Notes under the pieces: model-generated
Database searches by the model: none
Told to the model about the DNA's origin: nothing
What the model saw: the letters and a program-made list of their open reading frames with translations, nothing else
Program-made: the position numbers and the translations under genes
Shown here: piece by piece, positions 8,263 to 17,995 of the stretch
Position numbering within the stretch: position 1 is the first letter of the stretch
Layout: each line of letters begins with the position of its first letter
From: Pseudomonadota bacterium
GTDB lineage: Bacteria > Desulfobacterota > Desulfobacteria > Desulfobacterales > Desulfolunaceae
NCBI GenBank assembly: GCA_018818835.1
Contig: JAHIRD010000159.1
Coordinates: 1-64,000 of the forward strand
DNA length: 64,000 nucleotides
Direction of reading: 5' to 3'

Positions 8263-9645
8263 TTATTTAGCAATAATAAAAAATGCATCGGGTATTTCGT
8301 TGTTTTCCAATATTATATTAAGCTTTTTTAACAGATCCTCCGTGAGTTCGGTATTTTGTGGAAGAATAAAACGACCTTTTGGTGTATAAATGGCCCGGGT
8401 AATAACCATACCCGGTTCAAGGACTTCGAATGCGACTTGTTTTTCCTGTGCGAAATTAACACCCCGATCTTTAAGCACATCCATAAACAACTTTACGATA
8501 TCCGGGTCATATTTAGTAAACGAATTCTGCTTGAAGTGGAAAAGCGCAGCCTGCTGTAAAAGCTCGTCTTCCGAAAAGTGCTCCCGGGAAATATTTCTCC
8601 CAGAAAGATATTTTTCCAAATACGATGTCTTTTTTTTATTTGAGCCCTTTATGATCCGGTCATAGACATCTGAAATAGCGATAAATCTTGCACCTAAAGG
8701 AATCTCCGTTTCAATGAGACCGTCCGGGTAGCCTTTGCCATCATACTGCTCGTGATGATGTCGAATCAGGAGGCCAACTTCATCAAGTCTGTTGATAAAG
8801 GAGAGAATACTCTGTCCTTCCACGGGATGACTCCGGTACAGATCCATTTCCTCTTTAGAGCATCTGTTGTCATTATATTTTTCAATCAGTTCATTTGCAA
8901 AACCAATGGTCCCGATATCGTGCAAAATGGCTGCGATTTCAATCTGTGTAACCTCTTCTTCAGGAAGACCATATTTTCTTGCCAATTCGACTGCAAGGGA
9001 ACTGACTCGTTTTCCATGGCCCTTCATATAGGGATTAACCATTTCAGTCAGAGCACCAAAGGCTCTGATGGTGTTGAGCAGCCCCAGTTCCAGCTCTTTA
9101 TTGAGAAACTCCAGTTTTTTGTTCTGTTCAACGATTTCCAGTGAACGTTCCTCAATCTTTTTTTCCATGGTCCGGCCGAATTCGAAAAGCTGTTTATTTT
9201 GCTTCCGTGTCAGAAGCATAAGCTTTTTGTTTTCCTCGATAAGATCATAGTGATCAAGGGCTGTTTTTACTTGCATGATCAGCTCATCATCATTCCATGG
9301 TTTGGTTAGATATCTGTGGATTTCCCCCCTGTTCACGGCATCGACAATGGCACCCATTTCAGAATATCCGGTCAAGAGAAAACGGATGGCATCCGGACAG
9401 ATCTGTTTGGCTTTTTCAAGAAAGGCAGCTCCGTTCATTTTTGGCATTTTCTGGTCCGAGATAATCACAGATATTTTCTTTTCCTGCTCACCAATAAGAG
9501 TCAGGGCTTCCTCGCCCCCCGATGCTGTGAGGATGGTATAACCATGTCTTCTGAACAAACGTGCCAGTGATTTCAGAATCGCTTCTTCATCATCTACAAA
9601 AAGAATTATGTGTCTATTTTTTTCCTTATCCATTCGTTGATTCAC
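8263..9645 (-). CDS. Response regulator with HD-GYP c-di-GMP phosphodiesterase domain
   Basis: A 460-residue RpfG-type protein. The REC domain (about 13-130) has LFVDDEE and the acceptor Asp in ISDQKMP. A coiled coil precedes the HD-GYP domain (about 200-375), which shows the HD pair in LHDIGTIGF, the HHE segment and GKGYPDGL, so the metal centre and GYP signature are intact. A C-terminal extension (about 385-460: PGMVITRAIY...LTEDLLKKLN) resembles a segment found in many HD-GYP proteins. Expected role is phosphorylation-controlled hydrolysis of cyclic di-GMP, which could feed the MshEN-type domain of the ATPase at 1746-4145 (inference). Confidence 0.88.
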   Translation of the reverse strand: MNQRMDKEKNRHIILFVDDEEAILKSLARLFRRHGYTILTASGGEEALTLIGEQEKKISVIISDQKMPKMNGAAFLEKAKQICPDAIRFLLTGYSEMGAIVDAVNRGEIHRYLTKPWNDDELIMQVKTALDHYDLIEENKKLMLLTRKQNKQLFEFGRTMEKKIEERSLEIVEQNKKLEFLNKELELGLLNTIRAFGALTEMVNPYMKGHGKRVSSLAVELARKYGLPEEEVTQIEIAAILHDIGTIGFANELIEKYNDNRCSKEEMDLYRSHPVEGQSILSFINRLDEVGLLIRHHHEQYDGKGYPDGLIETEIPLGARFIAISDVYDRIIKGSNKKKTSYLEKYLSGRNISREHFSEDELLQQAALFHFKQNSFTKYDPDIVKLFMDVLKDRGVNFAQEKQVAFEVLEPGMVITRAIYTPKGRFILPQNTELTEDLLKKLNIILENNEIPDAFFIIAK

Positions 9646-9832
9646 TCATAAGATTTATATTTTATCCCTAAAGACGCGTCATCTCCTGTATGGCTTTTCC
9701 TTCTTCTCCTGATGATGCAAAACCCCATGGTAATCTTTTTTGCGGAGGAACCGTTCCATACGTTTGAGTCCATAGTTTTCATCTCCAATAAAAAGATAAT
9801 TTTTATTTTTTACCACCCATGAAAACCTTTTT

Positions 9833-11056
9833 TTAGTGCCTTATGGGCAAAGCAATCGTGAACTCAGTTCCCGTTCCCACTTCACTCCAAATCGTGATGG
9901 CACCGTTGTGTTTTTTGACGATATTATACGCCACATTCATACCCAGACCCGTACCTTTTCCCACCTCCTTGGTGGTAAAAAACGGATCAAATATTCGGGA
10001 TTGATTTTTTGGTTCAATACCGGATCCGTTATCTTTGATCCTGATTTGTATTCCCGCACCCCCAGGTTCAAGCTCCGTTGTAATTGTAATCTCTCCCATG
10101 GTTTCAATGGCCTGGGCCGCATTGATGATAATATTCATAAACACCTGATTCAATTGCTGGGGATAGCAGAGCAAATGTGGGATTTCACCGTAATATTTTT
10201 TAACCTCAGCCTTGTATTTGATTTCATTCCAGATCACATTCAAGGTTGAATCCAGGCAATCATTAATATCCGCTTCCTGCATGGTGTCCTCTCCAGGATG
10301 TGCGAAATCCTTGAGATCCTGAACAATTTTTTTGATCCGCTCCATGCCTTCACGGGATTCATTGATAAGATCTTCACTGTCATTGATCAGATAATCAATA
10401 TCAATCGTTTTTTCGAAATCCTCTATATCCTTTATGGACGCCATGATCTGTTTGTGGTCATCAGGGTTTAAGGTGCTTTTAATCTGCTCTAATGAATCCT
10501 TGTATTGTATTAAAAGGGCGTTGAAATCTTTCTGATATCCCCCAAGGGTTTTAAGATTACTGCTGACAAAACCTGTGGGATTGTTAATTTCATGGGCTAT
10601 CCCAGCGGCAAGTTGACCGATGGAAGCCATTTTTTCAGACTGATTCAGCTGGGCACTGGCCTTTTTGAACTCATCTTCCAAGGTGATGATCCTGAGTCCG
10701 GATCTGATACGGGCACTCAGTTCACCGATATTCAAGGGTTTAACCACGAAATCATCGGCACCGGCCTTGAGCCCTTCGATGGTATCTTCCTTTTCTCCCC
10801 GGGATGTAATTAAAATAATATAAATATACTGATCCACGAATTCTTCGCGAATTTTCCTGCACAACTCAAGCCCGTTCATTTCAGGCATGACCCAGTCTGT
10901 CACGAGGACACGAGCCCCGAATTCCTTCAGAAATCGCCATGCCTCCTTACCATTTTCAGCCAGAATGACTTTAAAATCAACATCGACAAGGAGCTTTAAC
11001 ACAAGCTTTCGGGCGACAATATCATCATCGGCAAAGATAATTTTTACTGGATCCAT
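9833..11056 (-). CDS. Hybrid REC-histidine kinase
   Basis: A 407-residue protein with an N-terminal REC domain (about 4-120; FADDD and acceptor Asp in VTDWVMPEMNG), a short coiled coil, HisKA (His in GIAHEINNP, with a long insertion between helices as in the 4174-5550 kinase) and HATPase_c (NIIINAAQAI, DNGSGI, DPFFTTKEVG, GTGLGMNV). No transmembrane or classical sensor domain is visible, so input is probably phosphotransfer into its REC domain. It is the first gene of the leftward signalling cluster, and its promoter should lie in 11057-11290. Confidence 0.87.
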   Translation of the reverse strand: MDPVKIIFADDDIVARKLVLKLLVDVDFKVILAENGKEAWRFLKEFGARVLVTDWVMPEMNGLELCRKIREEFVDQYIYIILITSRGEKEDTIEGLKAGADDFVVKPLNIGELSARIRSGLRIITLEDEFKKASAQLNQSEKMASIGQLAAGIAHEINNPTGFVSSNLKTLGGYQKDFNALLIQYKDSLEQIKSTLNPDDHKQIMASIKDIEDFEKTIDIDYLINDSEDLINESREGMERIKKIVQDLKDFAHPGEDTMQEADINDCLDSTLNVIWNEIKYKAEVKKYYGEIPHLLCYPQQLNQVFMNIIINAAQAIETMGEITITTELEPGGAGIQIRIKDNGSGIEPKNQSRIFDPFFTTKEVGKGTGLGMNVAYNIVKKHNGAITIWSEVGTGTEFTIALPIRH

Positions 11057-11453
11057 ACAGTAATCTTTTTTTGTCCGTAGTGTTCAATCAGGTTGTAATG
11101 CAACGATTTATAGGTGACAAGCTTCAAGGAAAATAGATATTTCTTAATCGTAAGTTTATTGATCTATTCTATGGATTATTCAGGAAATATTCAAGGGAAA
11201 TATGGAACCGCTTCACCGGAGAACGGTTTTTGGGCTATCACGATGCACATATCGTTCAGGTTTGATGGCTCATGGGAAGAACCCAAGTGTGGTTTTTTAT
11301 TAACCACCCGCTACCGGTGGTCGCTGAAGCACACAAAGATCACAAAGAAGCAACTATTATTCCCAAGCTTTTATCCCTTCTCTGTGTTCTTTGTGCCTCC
11401 GTGAAAGACCTGCTTTTTGGTTGTGGCTTTGCCGCGCTGTGTGCTTGGGTAAA
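11057..11453. other. Intergenic region with a degenerate AACCACCC-type repeat
   Basis: Nearly 400 bases without a credible gene. From about 11291 it contains a TTAACCACCCG motif followed by CTGAAG and complementary blocks CACAAAGA (about 11332-11348) and TTCTTTGTG (about 11388-11396). A reverse-oriented sequence of the same design lies at 37690-37917. I read it as a decayed intergenic repeat. The left part should hold the promoter of the signalling cluster. Confidence 0.4.
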
Positions 11454-13013
11454 TCAGGGAACAAGATACGTTGATGCGCGTTTCATATAACGCTCCACCT
11501 GATCTTTCTGCCAGGCCTCATCTTTTCCAAGTTCCTTTGCCATCACACGGGCAACCTCAGGGGCAGCTTCCATACTGGCCCTGGCATCAAGAATCAGGGA
11601 ACGGGTCCTGCGAGAAAGGACATCGTCCAGAAAAAAGGCCATTTCGTTTCTAACGGCCCAGACAACTTCGGCAAATCGATAAGGTAATCGCTCATGGATT
11701 TGCTTGCCAAGGGTCGGATCATCCTCGACGATCCGTTTGATCAAACGGGAGTTGTTGCCGTAAAGTCCATAGGGAGCATTGCCTTCATCATCCACGGACC
11801 AGCCGTTGAGGCTCAGATTTCGGGTCCGAGATTTTCGTAAATCCAGTGCTCCGATGGGAATGGCTGCGTCGATGGTGTCTTCACCCATTTTACGATAGGT
11901 TGTCCATTTCCCACCCGCAATGGTAATCAAACCCGAAGGAGACACATTCAAATGGTGGTCCCTGGACAGGGTCGCTGTTTTTTTCCCGTTTCCGGCATTG
12001 ATCAAAGGGCGAATGCCGGCAAAGGCGGAAAGAACGTCCGATGCCACCGGGTCTTTGGTCAGGTATTTGGCTGCATGACCCAGAAGGAAATCCAGTTCCT
12101 CCTTGAAAGGTAAGGGTTCGAGACTGGGTTTCTCAATGGCCGTATCGGTTGTACCCACAATCACCCGGTCATGCCATGGCACGGCAAAAAGAACCCGTCC
12201 GTCATCGGTATGAGGAACCATGATTGCCGTATCTCCAGGAAGAAATGATTTATCAAGAACAATATGCACACCCTGGCTGGGAGAAATGATATTTTCATGG
12301 GCATCCATATCCATCTTTAATATGGAATCCACAAAAATGCCCGTGGCATTGATCACGGCTTTTCCCATGACCTCATACTCGGTGCCGGTCAGTTTATCAG
12401 CCACGCACACCCCACTGATCAGATCATTTGATTTAATCAGGGACACCACCTGGGAATAATTGAGCACGCAGGCCCCCAGATCTTCGGCGGTCTGGGCCAA
12501 TGTCACAGCCAGGCGTGCATCATCAAACTGACCATCGTAATAAATCACCCCGCCTTTCAGATCACTGGGCTCCAAAGTGGGTATTTTCTCCAGCACCATC
12601 TCCCGTGAGAGTACAGTGGATTTCTTCAAGCCCAGCTTCCCGGCCAGAACATCATATACTTTCAAGCCGACTCCATAAAAAGGACCTTCCCACCAGCTGT
12701 AATTGGGAACGACAAAGGACTGGTGACGAACCAGATGAGGGGCATTTTGAAGAAGAAGCCCCCGTTCATGAAGGGCTTCGAGAACCAGAGAGATATTTCC
12801 CTGTTGAAGATATCGAATGCCGCCATGGATCAGTTTCGTACTTCGGCTTGAGGTGCCCTGTGCAAAGTCTCCCTGCTCCAGAAGAAGGGTACTGTACCCC
12901 CGGGATGCGGATTCCACAGCAGCTCCAAGCCCGGTGGCCCCGCCGCCAATCACAATCACATCCCAAATTTTTGTGTCTTTTTCAAGTCGTGCAATCATTT
13001 CACTTCGAATCAT
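11454..13013 (-). CDS. glpD: Aerobic-type glycerol-3-phosphate dehydrogenase (FAD)
   Basis: A 519-residue flavoprotein oxidising sn-glycerol-3-phosphate to dihydroxyacetone phosphate and passing electrons to the quinone pool at the membrane. The FAD Rossmann motif GGGATGLG is near the N-terminus, followed by the family blocks SSRSTKLIHGGIRYL, VGTTDTAIE and AGIRPL. An open frame extends 12 codons further upstream, but an AGGAGG Shine-Dalgarno sits just before the ATG at 13013, which I take as the start. The family name says aerobic, yet GlpD-type enzymes also occur in anaerobes and couple to menaquinone. Divergently oriented to the hypothetical gene at 13305. Confidence 0.9.
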   Translation of the reverse strand: MIRSEMIARLEKDTKIWDVIVIGGGATGLGAAVESASRGYSTLLLEQGDFAQGTSSRSTKLIHGGIRYLQQGNISLVLEALHERGLLLQNAPHLVRHQSFVVPNYSWWEGPFYGVGLKVYDVLAGKLGLKKSTVLSREMVLEKIPTLEPSDLKGGVIYYDGQFDDARLAVTLAQTAEDLGACVLNYSQVVSLIKSNDLISGVCVADKLTGTEYEVMGKAVINATGIFVDSILKMDMDAHENIISPSQGVHIVLDKSFLPGDTAIMVPHTDDGRVLFAVPWHDRVIVGTTDTAIEKPSLEPLPFKEELDFLLGHAAKYLTKDPVASDVLSAFAGIRPLINAGNGKKTATLSRDHHLNVSPSGLITIAGGKWTTYRKMGEDTIDAAIPIGALDLRKSRTRNLSLNGWSVDDEGNAPYGLYGNNSRLIKRIVEDDPTLGKQIHERLPYRFAEVVWAVRNEMAFFLDDVLSRRTRSLILDARASMEAAPEVARVMAKELGKDEAWQKDQVERYMKRASTYLVP

Positions 13014-13177
13014 ATGAACCTCCTGAGAATATAGGCTGGTGACAGGCATTACTTTTTTATCATTTCGACTGGACTGGAGCTTAAAAAATGTACTTCATCC
13101 GGAAGACCTTCGCAACCTGAATCTGGAAGGAGCCAGAAATTATTTCGTTTGACAACAGCTTGGATGGCAGCTTAATT

Positions 13178-13206
13178 TTGATGAACTCGTAAAAAATCGA
13201 CGGATT
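13178..13206 (+). repeat. End fragment of the 155-bp MITE-like repeat
   Basis: The 29 bases match the outer end (TTGATGAACTCGTAAAAA then TCGACGGAT) of the full repeats at 21701-21855, 31962-32116 and 54520-54674. Only this one end remains; the rest of the element is absent. It lies between glpD and the hypothetical gene. Confidence 0.75.
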
Positions 13207-13304
13207 AGCTTTTAACATCCATGACTTCCTTATTTAAAGCGTATATGGTATATTTTTTAAAATTAAGTTATGGCCCCTGACCCCTAACAGGATACGGCAA
13301 ATTC

Positions 13305-14213
13305 GTGAACAGACATTTGATTCTTGAAAAAATTGCTCAGAACATCAAATCATACGTGGATAAAGGATTTATTTTTGACGAAACAACCCTTCATTTTCTG
13401 GATTCGACGTTTTCCATCTCCAGCGCCGATGACCTTGCGAAACTTGATGATGTTGCCTATGATAATGAACGTGAGATTCTTCTATACCTGGTTGTCTCCC
13501 CGGATCATGCCTTCCTTGAAACCATAGAGTCCCTTCTGGTCCAAGAGAAATGGACCGACCATGACGAGTCATCCCTGGCCCTGATGCTAACCGCCATGGA
13601 CCCTTTTGCCCTGATCCGTTTTCCCGATGATCAACGATCCCTTGGTTTTCATGTCCCTACGGATGTAATCGAAGGTTTTATTAAAAAAATTCACATGGCC
13701 TATGTTTTTCCGGACATCCTATTGGCTGATATGGCCCGTGTCCCCATACATCTCAAAGGGACAGCAGGAGTTCTTATCAGGCATGCCGGACTTGAACTAA
13801 ATAAAGACACCTTGAATTTTTTTAACCGCTTTTTCCGTTCCTTTGTCATGTCCGATACGATTTTTGTTTCGCATCTGAAATGCGCACTTTCCGTATTATC
13901 TGCGTTTGAGTCATCCATGGATATCAAGGATCTTTTTATCAAACAATTCCATGATTACCAAAAACGGCTTGATCAGGTTCGAACCCTTGATGATATGGTG
14001 AAAAAAAACGCCATGGAAACACTGATGCTCCAGGGCGTTCGTATTCCCAGCATGACGGCTGAAAGCATCCTGGAAAAAATCGCAATGATCCGTTGTATCC
14101 TGATTGAGATGTATGGATGGATGAATGAGGCGGATTTGCCTTTGTCAAACGTTGATCTGGGTGATTTCACCGGAAAAGAAGGTATAAAAAAAATCGTCTC
14201 ATTCTTGTCCTGA
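13305..14213 (+). CDS. Hypothetical protein, probably cytoplasmic
   Basis: A 302-residue protein I do not recognise. It begins with GTG at 13305, is rich in Leu, Asp and Phe, has no signal peptide or clear membrane span, and appears largely alpha-helical. No catalytic motif stands out. Codon use resembles its neighbours, so it looks native rather than recently acquired. It precedes the deoxyhypusine-synthase-like gene by about 120 bp on the same strand, so they could be co-transcribed. Function unknown. Confidence 0.7.
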   Translation: MNRHLILEKIAQNIKSYVDKGFIFDETTLHFLDSTFSISSADDLAKLDDVAYDNEREILLYLVVSPDHAFLETIESLLVQEKWTDHDESSLALMLTAMDPFALIRFPDDQRSLGFHVPTDVIEGFIKKIHMAYVFPDILLADMARVPIHLKGTAGVLIRHAGLELNKDTLNFFNRFFRSFVMSDTIFVSHLKCALSVLSAFESSMDIKDLFIKQFHDYQKRLDQVRTLDDMVKKNAMETLMLQGVRIPSMTAESILEKIAMIRCILIEMYGWMNEADLPLSNVDLGDFTGKEGIKKIVSFLS

Positions 14214-14334
14214 CACATGAAAAAGCTTCATTTTTTTTTATATTTCTAATAAGGAAACCAGAACATAAATCTGATCCGGATATCCGAAAGATTCTCATGG
14301 TTTTTTATCGCATCCCAGACAAGGATATAATGTT

Positions 14335-15297
14335 GTGACACGACCCTTTGATGAAATTGATTTAAGCAAGGTAAGAACTTACTCAGCAAAAGAACGCCAA
14401 TCCAAAGTCACCACAAGCCATGAGGCCCGCCCACTCCGTGCCGGTATGAGCATGCGGGAGTTCATTGACGGGTTACCGGCCATCTTGAAAGCCGATGATC
14501 TCAAACAGGTGGCCAAAGCCGTTGTTTCGGCGAAAACCCGTAACAAACCGGTGATTGCCATGCTGGGTGGCCACGTGATTAAAACAGGATGCAGCCCGGT
14601 CCTTGGCGATCTTGCCAACCAAGGTTATATCACACATTTTGCATCAAACGGCTCGGCCTGTATCCACGATACGGAACTTGCCCGTTTCGGCCACACATCG
14701 GAAGATGTGGCCTCCCAGCTTGAAGACGGCTCTTTCGGCATGGCACACGACACAGCCGCCCTGGTCAACGGTGCTGCAAAACGATCAGCCGCAGGGCTGG
14801 AAGGTTTCGGACAAGCAGCAGGTGCCATGCTTATCGAAGAAAAAGCACCCCATGTGGAACGTGCTCTTCTCGCCCGTGCCCACCGCCTCAATATTCCTTA
14901 CACCCTCCATGTGGCCCTTGGAACCGATATTGTGCACCAGCATCCGGACGCGGACGGTGCCGCCATTGGCACGGCCTCATTGAGGGATTTCAGGATATTC
15001 GCCGCAACCGTATCCCGGCTGGGTGATGGCGGAGTGGTTCTCAACCTGGGAAGTGCCGTGGTCATGCCCGAAGTCTTTCTGAAAGCACTGTCACTGGCCC
15101 GGAATATCGGCCATTTGATCACCCATTTTACCACAGCCAATTTTGACATGATTCAACATTACAGGCCCTCGGTCAATGTGATTCAGAGGCCCACCCTGTC
15201 TGGCGGAAAAGGCTATTCCATCACGGGACACCATGAAATCATGATCCCCCTTCTTGCCGCCCTTATCTATGAAGAAGCTGAAAAACTGAACCTTTAA
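14335..15297 (+). CDS. Deoxyhypusine synthase-like protein
   Basis: A 320-residue member of the bacterial deoxyhypusine synthase-like group. Seen: the NAD-fold stretch MLGGHVIKTG, FASNGSACIHDTE, and LGTDIVHQHP. True deoxyhypusine synthase modifies eIF5A with spermidine, but bacteria lack eIF5A, and related bacterial enzymes act on polyamines (for example homospermidine synthase). The substrate here is unknown. A GTG start at 14335 is used. It lies 22 bp before hldE, an association that suggests an envelope or heptose-related role (inference). Confidence 0.75.
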   Translation: MTRPFDEIDLSKVRTYSAKERQSKVTTSHEARPLRAGMSMREFIDGLPAILKADDLKQVAKAVVSAKTRNKPVIAMLGGHVIKTGCSPVLGDLANQGYITHFASNGSACIHDTELARFGHTSEDVASQLEDGSFGMAHDTAALVNGAAKRSAAGLEGFGQAAGAMLIEEKAPHVERALLARAHRLNIPYTLHVALGTDIVHQHPDADGAAIGTASLRDFRIFAATVSRLGDGGVVLNLGSAVVMPEVFLKALSLARNIGHLITHFTTANFDMIQHYRPSVNVIQRPTLSGGKGYSITGHHEIMIPLLAALIYEEAEKLNL

Positions 15298-15319
15298 CCG
15301 GAAAAGAGGCTTTAACCCC

Positions 15320-16783
15320 ATGAATCTTCATTCCCTTACAGACCAACAAATTCTCGTCATCGGTGATGTCATGCTCGACTGCTATGTGTGGGGAGATGTC
15401 AGCCGCATTTCCCCTGAAGCTCCTGTCCCCGTCGTTAAAGTCGGAGAAAAAACAGACGTCATGGGAGGGGCCGGAAATGTGGCCTCCAACCTGGCTGGTC
15501 TGGGATGTTCGGTCACCCTGATTGGTGTGAAGGGTAATGATGCGGCAGGTAACCGCCTGGGTGGTCTGTGTCTGGAAAAGGGCATTGAGTCCGCCCTTGT
15601 CACAATTAAACAACGTCCCACCACGACAAAAACACGCATCATGGCACGGAAACAGCAGTTATTCCGTTTGGATGAGGAAGAGATCAGAATCCTTGATGAC
15701 ACAGAGAAAAAAGCCATTCTTTCTCTGTTTGAGGACAAACTGCCTTCATCGGATGCTGTGATTTTATCCGATTACGGCAAGGGAATCATGCAGACCCCCG
15801 GTATGTGTCAGGAACTGATCGCATTATGTAAAACATACCGGGTTCCCTCCCTGGTGGATCCCAAAGGCAAAAACTGGGAACGATACACCGGTGCGACCTG
15901 CATCACTCCAAACACCTTAGAGCTTGAAACCATAAGTGAAACAAGTTTTGATCATGACGAAGACATTCTCATGGATATTGTCAGCCGGACCAAAAAAAAA
16001 TACAAGGTCAAATGCCTTGTTTTAACCCGTGGATCCAAGGGCATGTTCGTTGCCGATTCTGATATCCCCCCGTTGTTTCTTCCCACCCAGGCACGGGAGG
16101 TGTTCGATGTATCCGGGGCCGGTGACACCGTGATCGCAACCCTGGCTGCAGGTGTTGCAAGTGGCCTTTCCTTTATCAAGGCCGCTGAACTGGCAAACAT
16201 CGCTGCAGGAATCGTGGTGGGCAAGGTGGGAACCCAGCCTGTCAATCTGATGGAACTTGATCTGGCCATCCAGGAAAAAGCAATGCACGGCCAGGACAAA
16301 ATCGAGGGCTATTACAAACTGGACTCGGTCATTGCCGCTAAAACTCGAATTCAGTCCTGGAAATCCAAAAAGGAAACCGTGGTGTTCACAAACGGCTGTT
16401 TTGACCTGCTCCATCCGGGTCATGTGGATCTGCTTCACAAAGCCAGGGAACTGGGTGACAGGCTGGTGGTGGGCCTGAACAGTGATCTTTCCGTGACCCG
16501 CCTCAAAGGAGAAAAACGCCCCATCCTGGCTGAACAGGACCGGGCTGCAATCCTAAGCGCCCTATCCTGTGTGGATCTGGTGGTGATCTTTTCCGAAGAC
16601 ACCCCCCTGTCCATCCTTGAAATCCTGAAGCCGGATATCCTTGTCAAAGGAGCGGATTACAAACCCGAGGATGTGGTGGGCAAGGATCTTGTGGAGTCTT
16701 ATGGGGGCAAAATCTGTCTCGTGCCCCTGATCGATGGTTACAGTACATCGGGCATCGAAAAACGTATCCTTGAACGATCCTGA
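15320..16783 (+). CDS. hldE: Bifunctional heptose-7-phosphate kinase / heptose-1-phosphate adenylyltransferase
   Basis: A 487-residue two-domain enzyme making ADP-D-glycero-D-manno-heptose for the LPS inner core. The PfkB-type kinase domain (about 1-320) shows GGAGNVASNLAGLG and the GAGDT anion-hole motif. The cytidylyltransferase-like domain (about 350-487) has TNGCFDLLHPGH with the HxGH motif and ends with the STSGIEKRI signature. Length is that of E. coli HldE (477). The gene converges on lpxK with only 4 bp between stops. Strong evidence for a Gram-negative LPS-producing host. Confidence 0.94.
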   Translation: MNLHSLTDQQILVIGDVMLDCYVWGDVSRISPEAPVPVVKVGEKTDVMGGAGNVASNLAGLGCSVTLIGVKGNDAAGNRLGGLCLEKGIESALVTIKQRPTTTKTRIMARKQQLFRLDEEEIRILDDTEKKAILSLFEDKLPSSDAVILSDYGKGIMQTPGMCQELIALCKTYRVPSLVDPKGKNWERYTGATCITPNTLELETISETSFDHDEDILMDIVSRTKKKYKVKCLVLTRGSKGMFVADSDIPPLFLPTQAREVFDVSGAGDTVIATLAAGVASGLSFIKAAELANIAAGIVVGKVGTQPVNLMELDLAIQEKAMHGQDKIEGYYKLDSVIAAKTRIQSWKSKKETVVFTNGCFDLLHPGHVDLLHKARELGDRLVVGLNSDLSVTRLKGEKRPILAEQDRAAILSALSCVDLVVIFSEDTPLSILEILKPDILVKGADYKPEDVVGKDLVESYGGKICLVPLIDGYSTSGIEKRILERS

Positions 16784-16787
16784 TAAA

Positions 16788-17930
16788 TCATAGGGTGTTC
16801 TGCCTCACACGGGAAAAGACCAGGTCCAGAAGGTCATCTTCCTTTTGGTCAAAGGCGATGTCAATGCCCATGACCAGAAGATCCAGTGGGAAACGAATCA
16901 TCTTTTGAATCCGTGAGAAATCCTTTTCCGTGGTCACGATGACCGAGACCCCGGAGTCTGCCGCTTTTTTTGCCACGGCATCCAGATCCTCCTGGTTGTA
17001 AGGATGATGGTCAGAAAACGCCATATAATCCTCAACATGAAATCCAAGATGGACAAGGGATTCCCTGAACCCCCCATTGTCGGCAATACCTGAAAAAGCA
17101 AAGACAGAGCCGGGAGACATGGTTCGGCTGTTCCAGGGGAGGACATGTCCGGTTCCGGCTTGGATGACACATCGCAACTGCGGGCTGTGTAAACTTGTTA
17201 TCACCGGTTTACACAGAATGTCATCGGAAACATCCATATTCCGAAGACATGTTTTAAAGTGACCCACCGGGTCCAAAACCCCCCGGGAGCGAGTCAGTAC
17301 AAACACATGACCCCGTCCAATCCCGGCAACAGGCTCCCGCATGGGGCCCCTGGGAAGAAGAAAACCGTTTCCAAAGGGTTTTGAGGCATCAAACAAAAGG
17401 ATGTCCAGGTCACGGTAAAGTGTTCTGTGCTGGAATCCATCATCCAGAAGAATCAGATCCGGAGAAAAGGCTTTGATGGCCTTCAGTCCAGTTTCATATC
17501 TGTCCTTACCCACAAAAACAGGAACTCCGGGCAGTAAATGGGCCATCATATAAGGTTCATCACCTGCTTCCCTGCACCCCATGAACACCTCTTTTCCATC
17601 GCTGACCATCCCGCCACGTCCTGAGGCGGAGCCTTTATAGCCCCGACTTAGAATCAGAGGACGGAATCCTTTTTTCTGGCACTCCCGTGCCAGATAAATA
17701 GTCATGGGCGTTTTCCCGGTGCCACCCACCGTGATGTTGCCGATGGAAATCACCGGACAGGGAAGGTTTCGGGGATGGATCAGTTTACGTTCATACAGCT
17801 GGTTACCGATTTTTACTCCCTGCACATAACACTTGGAAAGACCGCGCAATAAAGCATCAAAAAGGGAGGGGCCTTTTGGACCATCATCCCTGATCAGAGT
17901 TTCAATTTTATGTTTGAATCCGTGGGGCAT
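16788..17930 (-). CDS. lpxK: Tetraacyldisaccharide 4'-kinase
   Basis: A 380-residue lipid A biosynthesis enzyme that phosphorylates the 4' position of the disaccharide precursor at the inner membrane. The P-loop SIGNITVGGTGKTP, the SRGYKG segment and LLDDGFQH are all present. A TTG immediately upstream (17933) could also initiate; the ATG at 17930 is preferred. The gene follows the LptF/G-type permease on the same strand by about 65 bp, forming an envelope-lipid pair. Confidence 0.92.
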   Translation of the reverse strand: MPHGFKHKIETLIRDDGPKGPSLFDALLRGLSKCYVQGVKIGNQLYERKLIHPRNLPCPVISIGNITVGGTGKTPMTIYLARECQKKGFRPLILSRGYKGSASGRGGMVSDGKEVFMGCREAGDEPYMMAHLLPGVPVFVGKDRYETGLKAIKAFSPDLILLDDGFQHRTLYRDLDILLFDASKPFGNGFLLPRGPMREPVAGIGRGHVFVLTRSRGVLDPVGHFKTCLRNMDVSDDILCKPVITSLHSPQLRCVIQAGTGHVLPWNSRTMSPGSVFAFSGIADNGGFRESLVHLGFHVEDYMAFSDHHPYNQEDLDAVAKKAADSGVSVIVTTEKDFSRIQKMIRFPLDLLVMGIDIAFDQKEDDLLDLVFSRVRQNTL

Positions 17931-17995
17931 CAACCTATAATTTCCTTAGCCATTTCCATATGGGATGTTAACGAATTTTATTAAGAAGCACACCT

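Noticed and set aside
11114-11404. 96-residue frame between the signalling cluster and glpD
   Set aside because: No ribosome site and composition of degenerate intergenic repeat; the end overlaps inverted-repeat sequence also seen at 37690-37917.
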